From Amyelois transitella (lineage: Eukaryota > Arthropoda > Insecta > Lepidoptera > Pyralidae), in NCBI RefSeq assembly GCF_032362555.1, contig NC_083520.1, forward strand, positions 8,432,001-8,496,000: a stretch of 64,000 nt of DNA, in the 5' to 3' direction. Below, piece by piece: positions 54,432-64,000 of this stretch. The translations under genes were made by a program, and so were the position numbers. The notes below the pieces were generated by a model. The model was not told the origin of the DNA, made no database searches, and worked only from the letters and a program-made list of their open reading frames with translations. Position 1 is the first letter of the stretch. Every line of letters starts with the position of its first letter.

Positions 54432-56606
54432 AGGTAAAAGCACCTATTACGGAGGTATTTCGCAACATTTGAAAGTAAGAAGCAAAAATAAGCATAAGTA
54501 AGTATTTTTAAAGGTTCCAAACAAAATTATTATCTAAAATGGAATTTAAATTTTGTATTGCTGTTGAGTCTAAGTATCCTTTCATGCGATTTCTTATTTA
54601 AAAAAAATATTTAAAAAGGCAGGTCGATTTTCCCTAATACGGAGGTATGATTTTGGTCAGAGCCTATTACTGCGGTAGACGGCTCCTAATACGGAGGGTC
54701 AAAAAGTACATTAATTTAGGTTCCGTACAAATAATATGTATAACAATAATAGAAATGTGCAAGTACCTTTATTGTAAGTTTTTCGTTCATTGACTATTTA
54801 ATTACATTATTTATTTTATTAAAGACGACTTTGAATTTAAAGTATATTATTTATTTAAAGTATATATAAATAAAAATAAAATAAAATAAAAAACAAAAAA
54901 TAATAATATATGTATATATTATTATTTAGTGTTTTCTACACGCGTGTGTACAGCTTTCACGGATTTAACAATATTAAAAATGCAGGTTCATTTAGGAATT
55001 AAGTTTTATTTTTTATTACAATTAGTTACTTTGGCTAAGAAATAATGACGAACAATAACAATCATCTAAAATCTTTCAAAAATCAACACTTCGTAGAGGA
55101 ACAAAAAGTAACAATAATGAAATATTTATAACATCAGTCTTTCAAAAACTAACACTCCGCAGAGGATAGTAAACTGTAACTAAAAGTTTTACATATTAAA
55201 AAATTATCACTTTAGTAATGGTAAGTGAACTTAATATAAGATACCTAAGTAAAGTTTAGGGTCAATTCAGGCTGCAGTTACAGTGGTCGACAGCAGCCCG
55301 AAGAGCATTTACAGCTTCGGAAGAATTTTAAACGTTCGCTACTAGACTAGCTTCGCTTCAAAACTGCTGGCTGCCGTCAGCAACCGACGCCGCATCAGTC
55401 ACCAACAGTTTTATTTTTTCGAGCGATTACTGGTCTATAAAATAATGAAAATAAAGTTTAAAACTCTTTTAAAACTTGCGTCAATGCTGCCCGCTGCCAC
55501 TGCTGCCTGAATTGAGCTATGAAAAAATGAAAAGAACAATTACGTAGATTGCATTAATTGATATTAAAATATTTAATTTTTTCAATGTTTTTGATTTTAC
55601 AAAAAAAAAAACATTTATAAAAAATAAGAATCAGAAAAAAGACGATTTTTTTATTTATTTACGAAACCCTAAAATCTTGTGATTTTCTGTTTAATTAATA
55701 AAGCCATAATAGGAAACCATATTACCTAATACAGAGTTACCTGGAAATAACTACCACCGTATTAGGAAAACTACTCGTGTTTTTAATAATCCTAATTCTG
55801 ACCCATCAAAATTCCGATTAACAAAAGAGTGTAAATTTTTAATCAAACGACAACTATTTGTGGCTAAGATGTGTAAAACTGAAGTAACAGTTATACACAG
55901 GATATTATTTGTGATAAATTAAAACACACCTCTCAATTTTTACCCCTCCTAAGAAACTAACATTTTGTACTCAACAGTTTTATTATTTAACTAGATTACT
56001 AATTGAGAACACATACCTCAGAATATGGTTATTAATTTATGAGATTAATAATTATTTCAATTGAACTTGTAACTGATTCAAAAACTTAATAATTTGAAAG
56101 TTATAAACAATTAAATTTTATCAGTATTTTTCCTATTACGGAGTTATACCACCGAGTTAGGATTAGTCTATAAAATTCGTATCCTATTACGGCGGTATTT
56201 TGTTTCTTATTTTTTGGGTAAAAACTGAGTTACAAACGTGAAACAAGCTATTTAATTTAAAAATGTAAAAGTAGGGAAATGCTATAAGTTATTCATAAAC
56301 AAACTTGAACGGCTTATTAATACGAAAAATTGCCTTTGTAAATATTAGTGTACTTAATTTTGTTGTTCCGCGTTTGTATGAAAACACCTGTCCCGTCGAT
56401 GCCGTGACACAGACTGATTGATTTTGTTGTGTTGCCAATGTGTTGTAGTTGCAAATGTCAGTTAAGTCGTGACGTAATAAATTTAGAATAACACATTTGC
56501 GTTATGATGTACTTACACTGAATAGAACAGGAATAAAACTAAGAAATATAAATACCACCGTAATTGGAAGCGATTTTGACTACCGCCGTATTAGGAGCTT
56601 TTACCT
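54432..56606. mobile_element. 2.2-kb non-autonomous DNA element with eleven internal copies of a 15-bp motif
   Basis: The ends AGGTAAAAGCACCTATTACG (54432) and the reverse complement of the end at 56606 (AGGTAAAAGCTCCTAATACG) match closely, and TA flanks both (54430-54431, 56607-56608). The motif CCTAwTACGGhGGTA lies at 54443, 54633, 54663, 54685, 55725, 56132 and 56183. Its reverse complement lies at 55752, 56147, 56553 and 56581. The interior is AT-rich and has no transposase. The TA target suggests a Tc1/mariner-like mobiliser, which is an inference. Confidence 0.75.
55262..55515. mobile_element. MITE nested in the 54432-56606 element
   Basis: TCAATTCAGGCTGCAGT at the left and the inverted ACTGCTGCCTGAATTGA at the right form terminal repeats around 254 bp of GC-richer sequence. 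The interior repeats GCTGCC/CAGCAGC words. No target duplication is clear. Confidence 0.65.
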
Positions 56607-56608
56607 TA

Positions 56609-59325
56609 TTTCATCAGGCTATCCGACACGGCTACTTTATTTACGCGTCTGACTATTTTTAAACAAATAATTCCACCATCACTCATGGCGTTGTAAACCA
56701 AACGCCAGTTGTATCGGAAGTCCGACATCCTGAAATCTGGTGTCGACAACATTTTCAAAGACATTAGATTTTTAACGATTATATTTTTTTAAAAAGACCA
56801 GTATAGTATTTATTCTTATGTTTAATTTTTTTTTCTTTTTTTCGATGTTGCAATCGGTTGTGGCAATCTATAGTCTACTGAATTTATTGTTTTACTGCAA
56901 TTAAAATGGCGGACTTGATGCTTCGGTATAGTTTAAAAATGACAACATTTTCTAGACATTCGCTTTTTGGACGACGATATTTCAAGATTTTAGCATTTCA
57001 GCAATTTCAGCCAACCGAATAAAGATCAATTTGAAAATTAAATAAAAGGCGGGTACTATATTTCTAAATACAGTCGAAAAAATCAATACTTACTAGTACA
57101 TACTTACATTATTCACGAGAAAGAAGCACACTTAGAAAGAACCAAGACTTTGGACAATTACATAACGTGACCTTAAAGTCACAAGAACTAAACGAAAATA
57201 ACGTGACTTAAAATTTCAAACCCTTAGCCAAAAGATTAAAAAGTAAAAAAAAAAACAGTTTGTTTAATTGAGAAATTGCAATATAATCAATCGTGAATTC
57301 CACCAGCCTTGTTAAAAATATGGACATTGTTACGTCACTCGGACTGCAATCACACTCTGGCGTATGTTAAATCAAATTATTTCTCTGCAACTGTCTGTAC
57401 CTACTTTATTATGTGTTCGACTGTACTATATCACTTCCTCGAGTCTGCTGTATAACGCTCAGCGACGCACGCGCCACTTACACGATAATTATAGCACCCC
57501 ACAGGATATCCTCGGCCATCTGGCCGACTATTTGGTGTTTCGAGTGCTTATTTATAGTGCACCATTGTCTTGGGTGGTGTACATCTGGCCGTGTGGCTGT
57601 TTTGGAGTTATTATCAGCATTAAAAATATAATGAGATATTAAAACACAGCTACTAATTGCAGAGGATCTTACTTCGATTATTGGGTATGGCTTTTGAGTA
57701 TTACGTTATGGCTGCTTTTCTCTCTTATTTTGTGTGTTCCCGGTAATTGCTTCCAGGCTATAACTGTTATGCTTCGGGTCTGCTAAAGGTCACTAGAGAG
57801 ACTACAGATTGCCTCTAACTATAGTCGTAGTGGGTAAATATTTATATGAGCTACTCCCTTTTGGTTTCCGTGGCCCTAAACGAAACCTTACCCGTCCTTC
57901 TCTTACAGCAAACACAATAAAAGTACTTACATCTAATATTTTCTTTAGCTTTTCATCGAAATCCTTATTTCACATTACTTACATACTGAGCAATGAATGC
58001 AATGACTAAGACACAAGGGTTTTTTAAACCCTCCATAGTGCTGAATCGTTAAAAATAATGAGTTGGCAATACAATAGAGGGCGCCACGTGAGCGGCACGC
58101 GTCAGTCGTGTGCAGACCTCTGACGGCGCTACACGCACTTTGTTTCTGAAGGGTGTAATAATAAACAATTCTTTCGCATGGGCGGTTTGTTTATGTAGGT
58201 AGTGACCGATGAGAAAGCTGGGGATGGATTTCGTGAGGGGAAAGAGATAGCGTAGCAAATTTTATTTCTGACTTTTATTGATCGAACAGAATTAAGAATC
58301 TTTCATCGTTTCGGCTAAATACTTTGTCTCAAAACCCTTAATATTAAGGACTACATGGAGAAACATATTTGCATACTTCTCTGAAATTCAAGAATCGTTA
58401 CAGTGTTTCATGAAAAGTGGTTTAAGAAAATAACATAATGGCCATTGGCTTCTCCCACTATCCAGATTTCTTGGCTAATTGCCTGTAATAACTGCATGGC
58501 AGTTTCACTCTCGGCAATTGGCTCGGGGTGTAGATTAGATGCGGCGGCCACATCTGCTGGCTCACGTGCGTCAAACGATATTTATTTTGGCGACTGCTGC
58601 TGTCAATCGAATATCAATTTCACTTTTAGTTTGTTGTCGAAGCTAATTTTGTTTATTGGGTGAAGGTTAGGATTCTCTAAACTTGCAAACAGACAATATG
58701 TCTCAATAAGCAAGGTTAGGTCTCAAAAAAGCAAGGTAAGGTTATAAAAAGTTGAAGTTTGCCTAATTTGACCCCGACAAAGGATAAGTATGTATATTGT
58801 ATGTATTTACCAAATAAAAACGTGTAGCAAAGAAGGTAACTTATATTTATAAAATCATAATAAAATGCTGAAAATTAAAGTTTAAACATTATGATTAAAA
58901 TTTGAAAGTTTAAATATTTATAACATAATACAAGTTGGATGTGTACAATAAATTTTAGTTCTTTAAAGTTAAACTAATATAATTAAGCCGAAGACAGCTA
59001 GGAATATGGAAAACTTTGTTAAATGTGTAATTTACTTCAGCCTTGCAAAATAAGTACTAAGTTTGACTTCAAATTTGATGTTCCTTTTTACAAAAAAGAA
59101 AAAAACACCCAAAGACCACTTTAAAGATCGGCCACCTGCATCGTTTTATTACGATAAGCTCATCATTTAAAGTAATAAGATCGTAAAGGAATTCACAATA
59201 ATTAGCTTAGCTTATACGCAAGCGAAGCTGAGGCTGGAAGCTAGTTTATAACCATTGAAATTTTAGTACTCATATTTTTACTATGGCCGTCTGTGGTCGA
59301 ACAGTGTATAGATAACCGGGCCGGG
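56609..59325. other. Gene-poor DNA
   Basis: No coding exon is recognised. GC-richer pieces are at 57440-57600, 58075-58135 (GAGGGCGCCACGTGAGCGG) and 58440-58660. The open frames across them have no recognisable domain. Confidence 0.35.
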
Positions 59326-59329
59326 ATCT

Positions 59330-59580
59330 AATATGAGTTTGGTTCCCCTGCAAAGATAGCGGAGGTCAGATTAAAGTCGCATATATAAAAACATACATAT
59401 CATCACGTCTATATCCCTTGGTGGTACACAGAGCTAACAGTCTTGAAAAGACTGAAAGGCCACGTTCAGCTGTTTGGGCTAACTCAATTCAATATTTATT
59501 AATAGTGACAGGTTCAATGGGCTACCATTGAAGTCGCTTTGTGTAAAATTCTGCCTTACCCAGTGCAGGGTAGTGTCATA
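59330..59580. mobile_element. SINE family A inserted into a family C SINE fragment
   Basis: Plus-orientation family C words (CCCCTGCAAAGATAGCGGAG, GGTCAGATTAAAGTCGC) are interrupted at about 59380 by a minus-orientation family A copy (59385-59530). They resume with AAGTCGCTTTGTGTAAAATT. AAGTCGC is duplicated at the junctions (7 bp). Confidence 0.7.
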
Positions 59581-59948
59581 TGCGCATACTCTTTAAGGTC
59601 TTGGGCTTTTAAATATTTATCCCTTTTTTACTTTTCAATTCCAATACACCTTATGTCAGACAAAACTTGACACTTTGTTCAATCGTTTTTTACATACTAT
59701 TTTAAACAGAGGATAATAGCTATCAATTACCTATTGATTGTGCATCTTTTAATTTCATTACAGTAATATTGCAACAATGTTGCGATGAACGAATGAATAT
59801 GGTATGAGTATGGACAAAGATGCACCCACCTGCCATGTAACCGTCACTTTCTTAATAATTATCGAAAGTTATCCTGTAAGAGTTGTTCAGTGTAATGGTC
59901 TGAGCAATAGGTAAAAGGTATTGCGTTTGATATTAGGGTTTGATACCA

Positions 59949-60001
59949 CAGTAACCCATAATATATATAATATAAGGTAGGTAATATATTATGGGTTACT
60001 G
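59949..60001. repeat. Perfect inverted repeat, 18-bp arms, 17-nt loop
   Basis: 59949-59966 is the exact reverse complement of 59984-60001. It contains GTAACCCATAATA, so it is not a simple AT repeat. Confidence 0.88.
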
Positions 60002-60034
60002 AATGATGATGAGGATGAAAGGCCACTATGTGCA

Positions 60035-60118
60035 CTACGGCCGTAGTGGTATTTCAGTCTTTTCAAGACTGTTGGCTCTGTGTACCCCGTAAGGGATATA
60101 GACGTGATTATGTGTTTG
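60035..60118 (+). mobile_element. SINE family A 3' fragment
   Basis: TTTCAGTCTTTTCAAGACTG, TGGCTCTGTGTACCCCGTA and GATATAGACGTGATTATGTG. It begins 34 bp after the hairpin at 59949. Confidence 0.75.
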
Positions 60119-62029
60119 TAGATAATGTTCTGTAATTCCTTCCTAAGCTTCCGTCTTGGTCTTTTAGTGGAAAAAAAACCATATGTGTGCCAACCACTTT
60201 TGTTGCCTCGCATATTATAAAGTCAATCAAAGGAAAGACTATTAAAGTTCTAAGTACTTTAAGGCGATAAAAACCTATACTTGTATGATTTTATTTATGA
60301 AAACCATTTGAATGTTACATTTATACCTAGTTAAACACCGTGTTGTCGCCATTACTATGACTTATAAAGATATGGAGTCCTACTCCCCGGGAAAACAAAG
60401 TGACACTTAAACTAGAAACCAAAAAAGCATTATCTGAATATCAATTCCATCACTAAGCCATCTTGCTAAACGTGCTTAATCTTTTTACAATTGACATTAA
60501 CACCTACATATGTGACATGTTCCTGCTTGATACAGGAGCACATATCAACGTTTTTATCTAAAACATCATGATGAAACTGCACCAAACAATCTGTCGCCTG
60601 ATCCATAACAATGCGATCAGGTGGTCGGTGTTTACAAACGAATAAACAGCCGATGCACATGGCGATCGTGTGATTGCGTGACGTGATATCATGGTTCAAA
60701 CAAACATGACTGTTTGTTTCTTGTTTAACGAGTTCCGCCCGACAATCTGTGTATCACACATTGAAGATTAACACTGTAACTATGTTGTCGTTGATGGTTC
60801 ATGGTTCGATATCCGTTCAGTTTGGCTGAATAATGCATGTCTTGTGTTCTTTTTTTTTCTATAAATTCGCGAGAGATATAAGATTGAAGATAAAACATAA
60901 TATGCCTTATCAACATTAGTGAAAAGATCACAGAGGGTTTAAGAAGGTTTAAGTTCTAATCGAAATGCTAAAACTAGAATGACGTAGAAAGAGAAGATTG
61001 CAAATTTATGATTATGACCTTCCTAGTACTTTATTTGTTCAAATCATAGTGTGATTTGCGTCGAACTAACAAAAAATATGTCAAAATCGTTAATCGTCAC
61101 TCTATTGACGAAAACCACTTTAGAATCTGTTTTCAATTACGTAAACGGTTGAATGCTTTAGTAACTGGCTTGACTAGCGCAATATCCTTAACATATGTAC
61201 TCGTATACTATAGAATTTAAAAAAAATCATTAAAATAAAAGCTAATGGATTCACGTCACTTGCTGACTAATGGCAAAGGCAACAAAGCTATTCAGCCAAC
61301 AGCAAGTGGGACTTTTGGCACTTGCGTAAGCTGTTCAACAGACTGTCTGTTTGTCTGTTGATGCTGCTAATTAACAATACATCACCGCAAATGAGTCTCT
61401 GACACGCCAGACGTTTTTAATTGACCTGATTTTATCAATTAGATAGTTCATTTACATAAAACTTGTACCTAGTTGGATTTCTAAAAGATCACTATCTAAG
61501 GTTTAGACCTTATCAATTTAAATACGACGACAGGTGAAAATGCGGGCGCTCTTTTTTTTGGTAAAAAAGTAATTGTTTTAATGTAATGTTGCTTTTTGCG
61601 CGTTAGAAGTTGATTTTAAAGCCAGGCTTTATTTTGCATACGGCTAATAAAAAGGGATAAGATTGGAACAGTTTATGGAGGTAATTTTGGGAGGTTTGAT
61701 ATTTTAATTTTGTGCAAGTTCATTAGGAAAGAAGATAGTGTCGGAACATTGCAGTGGTGGTTATCATAAAGACACAAATTAACACATATTGAATGGCACT
61801 TTACCACTGTACCCGCGGCCAACAATGAAAAATGGTTATAGTTGAAATTATATAGATAATGCAAATGGTTATAATTGAAAATCTCTTTAATATTATCCTT
61901 AGTCTTATTTGTAGGTACTTATCATTTATTGAGATGGTAAAATGTTATTTCGGCGCCAAGAGTCTGCATATTACGGGCTGTTCTGTTACTCTTTCTTGAT
62001 TGTTGTGCTGTAGTTAGCAGATGGCGAAG
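60119..62029. other. Gene-poor DNA
   Basis: No exon is recognised. Possible decayed family A words lie near 60435-60480. The segments 60540-60740 (with TGTTTGTTTC, GTTTACAAAC forkhead-like words) and 61250-61440 (TAATTAAC, TTAATTG) are non-repetitive within this window and could be regulatory. Confidence 0.3.
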
Positions 62030-62420
62030 ATAATATTATTTCATACAGCAATTTCCTCCTACGGTCCGCACATGCGTCTCCGGTGGGATGACGCGTGTGT
62101 GCCGAATTATACCCTCTCTGTCACAAGCACGCTCTGCATTACGCCATAACGTAATCCGCATTATTGCCGCTAGCCGCTCGTGCTCAGCTGCTAACACCAC
62201 AGATGTCCCGCTCAAATTAATTGGAAATGTCAAGTGCACGGGATCCGCCGCCATCTTGTCCCCTGCACTTTATTTTTTTTCGCGCGCACGTGTCTCTTGT
62301 TGCTGGCCAGACAGCTGGGCGAAAACGCGCGATCAATTTTTAACGTTTGCAACACTTTTATTGTCTTTTGACATTTGACATTAGCGCGGGAAGGTGCACG
62401 CGTGGTTAGATGCGTTTTGT
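62030..62420. promoter_or_regulatory. GC-richer island, candidate promoter or enhancer
   Basis: About 390 bp of raised GC and CpG with CCGCCATCTTG (YY1/Pho-like), CGCGCGCACGTG, ATTACGCCATAACGTAAT and AATTAATTGG. A minus-strand ORF begins ATGGCGGCGGATCC, but its protein has no recognisable domain. A promoter with first exon or an enhancer is possible. Confidence 0.3.
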
Positions 62421-63315
62421 AATGCAATGGTAATGGACTGACCTATTTAATGTATAATTAAATATCGCCGTCTGTTTCCGGTAATTAGTAAAAGCGATCA
62501 GGGTTGAAGTTCGTTTTGTGTATAGGAATTGTGTTATTTTATTCGTTGGAACACCTTTGCGGACGAATTTTGGGCACCTGATGATACAGCTGATGGCGAA
62601 GGCCTTGGTAACACCTTGTCGTTTGTTACGGAATTGCCTTTCCGTAATTACATATTATTTAATGTTGCGGCCAGTTGGCTCGATAATGTGGCCGATGTCG
62701 ATTTTGTCTGATCTCATCCAGCAGATGGCATTTTAAGACTGAGCTTTTTTGGCAAGGATTATTATAATGTCTTTCACATGCAAATATCTCAGTTTTTATT
62801 ATGATATGAAATTGTTCACAAACACATATCACGCCTTTATTGATAATAAAAGAATATGGCTAAGTCTGGCTTAGTTACGAATCTAGCGACTAGTGTCACA
62901 AACATAGAAGATCCTAGAATTGACATCAAATATTAGTCCAAGGTTTTGAACGTTCTGCACTAAAATATTACCGAGATTTTAATTCCGTCATCCGCTCAGC
63001 TGGCTTGTATTGACCATAGAACACACTACATATAGAAAGCACTACTTTCGATACATTTACAATAATATGAAGTTGGTATACTTTTCAATGTGGTCCACTG
63101 TACTTAAACACAAAGAAGCTTTGATCTCGATGCCGGACACAAACAATAAGAACTACAAATACAAAGAAGGAAATGATTCATTAGACTCCATACCTTTTTC
63201 CGCCGTAAAATGATTCGACCCGCTAATGGAAGTCTAATAGGACTTTATAGTTTATCAAAACACCAAATTCCAGTATTCTTGAAATCAAAATGACTATAAT
63301 ATTTCAAAGTTAAAA

Positions 63316-63478
63316 TATCGCGGTCGTCCTGGCGAAAAGTCAGGTTAAGAGTACCCTAAGCTGACAAGTTTGAGAAAAGAGAATGATAATGAGGATGATG
63401 TAAAAGAAATACTTATAATGGATTTCGGCAAGTGGAAATATGTAGCATCTGCCTACACCTCCAGGAAAGAGACTAAAT
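63316..63478 (+). mobile_element. LINE family B 3'-end copy, degraded
   Basis: GTCGTCCTGGCGAAAAGTCA, GGCAAGTGGAAATATGTAGC and TCTGCCTACACCTCCAGGAA follow the family order with several changes. The ATGT tail is lost. Confidence 0.7.
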
Positions 63479-63587
63479 ATTACTTATATTCGAAAGCTTG
63501 TAATGTGTGAAAAATGTATAGCACTGTAAAAAAACCAGTCTGTCCTCTTCTCGTTTATGTCGTGGGTGATAAATATCTGATCTATAT

Positions 63588-63779
63588 GTTACTAGCTGTC
63601 CCGGCAAACGTTGTTTTGCTATATATGCATAAATAATTTTAAAGTAATTTCAAGTTAAAAAAAGGTAACTTTTCTGCTCCCGTAGCATGCGTGCAACGCC
63701 GTTTTTATCGCGCGAAAAACAATCGCAGTCCCTTTTCACGTCATAATAAAAAGCGTTGCGCATGCAATGCCACGGTAGC
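63588..63779. mobile_element. LINE-type start plus hairpin MITE, copy 2
   Basis: ACTAGCTGTCCCGGCAAACG (63591) is a common beginning of truncated insect RTE-like repeats. At 63677-63779 the MITE also seen at 53893 occurs: GCAACGCCGTTTTTATCGCG and an inverted AAAAGCGTTGCGCATGC arm. Confidence 0.5.
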
Positions 63780-64000
63780 TGGTATCTACTAGGCAGGGCC
63801 CAAATCGTAATGCTTCTTAATGCTGCATCATGACACCAGTCACGTACGAGTGGAATTCATACGATAAAGTCGTTAAACAATGTAGTTAGGTAGGTTCCGT
63901 ATTTTCCTTTTGATCCTAAGTTACAAAACTCTTACAAGCGATCAATTTGATACCCCGATCAACTCGAGAGATGTGAAGTGGAATAAAAAGAGGCGTCGAC

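Noticed and set aside
54432..56606. The regularly recurring 15-bp motif was considered as a CRISPR-like array.
   Set aside because: Spacing is irregular, both orientations occur, and the host is an insect genome; a transposon fits better.
57364..57642. A 92-codon plus-strand ORF with hydrophobic stretches.
   Set aside because: Two overlapping frames are equally open and neither has a family signature; probably chance.
62036..62378. Opposing ORFs over the GC-richer island.
   Set aside because: Not accepted as coding because neither product is recognisable. The island itself is reported as a candidate regulatory segment.

Overview
The window is nuclear DNA from an insect, almost certainly a moth or butterfly. 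The evidence is AT-rich non-coding sequence, compact GT-AG genes with insect-type products, and dense interspersed repeats of kinds common in Lepidoptera: SINE-like and LINE fragments ending in (ATGT)n, Jockey and RTE-like LINE pieces, Harbinger elements and small MITEs. All identifications come from reading the sequence; no database search was possible.

Layout. 1-4020 (minus): the 5' part of a Jockey-type non-LTR retrotransposon, with an apparently intact ORF1 (865-3672) and the start of ORF2 (862 to the window edge). 5935-11809 (plus): the last five coding exons of a peptide G-protein-coupled receptor resembling the CCHamide-1 receptor (TM5 to the C-tail). The earlier exons lie outside the window, so the Jockey element may sit in an upstream intron. 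Its introns are full of SINE and LINE insertions. 12203-14671: a Harbinger-type MITE that received a second, 1.9-kb Harbinger-type element. The inner element carries broken transposase and MADF/BESS genes on opposite strands.

17088-21167 is the most unusual locus. GTF2H5/Tfb5 (TFIIH, plus) has two exons separated by a 3-kb intron. The complete five-exon MND1 gene (meiotic recombination, minus) lies inside that intron, and its ATG is 7 bp from the GTF2H5 splice acceptor. The GTF2H5 stop codon is followed after 5 nt by the ATG of ZNHIT1 (SWR1/SRCAP chromatin remodeller, plus), an arrangement that suggests a bicistronic mRNA. 24492-25231 (minus): the bHLH exon of the Net/ATOH8 gene.

25.2-64 kb has no convincing protein-coding gene. 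It holds many repeats, including two larger non-autonomous DNA elements with repeated internal motifs (26149-27354 and 54432-56606). Between them are a few GC-richer segments that could be regulatory sequence or a distant first exon of net; these are inferences only.
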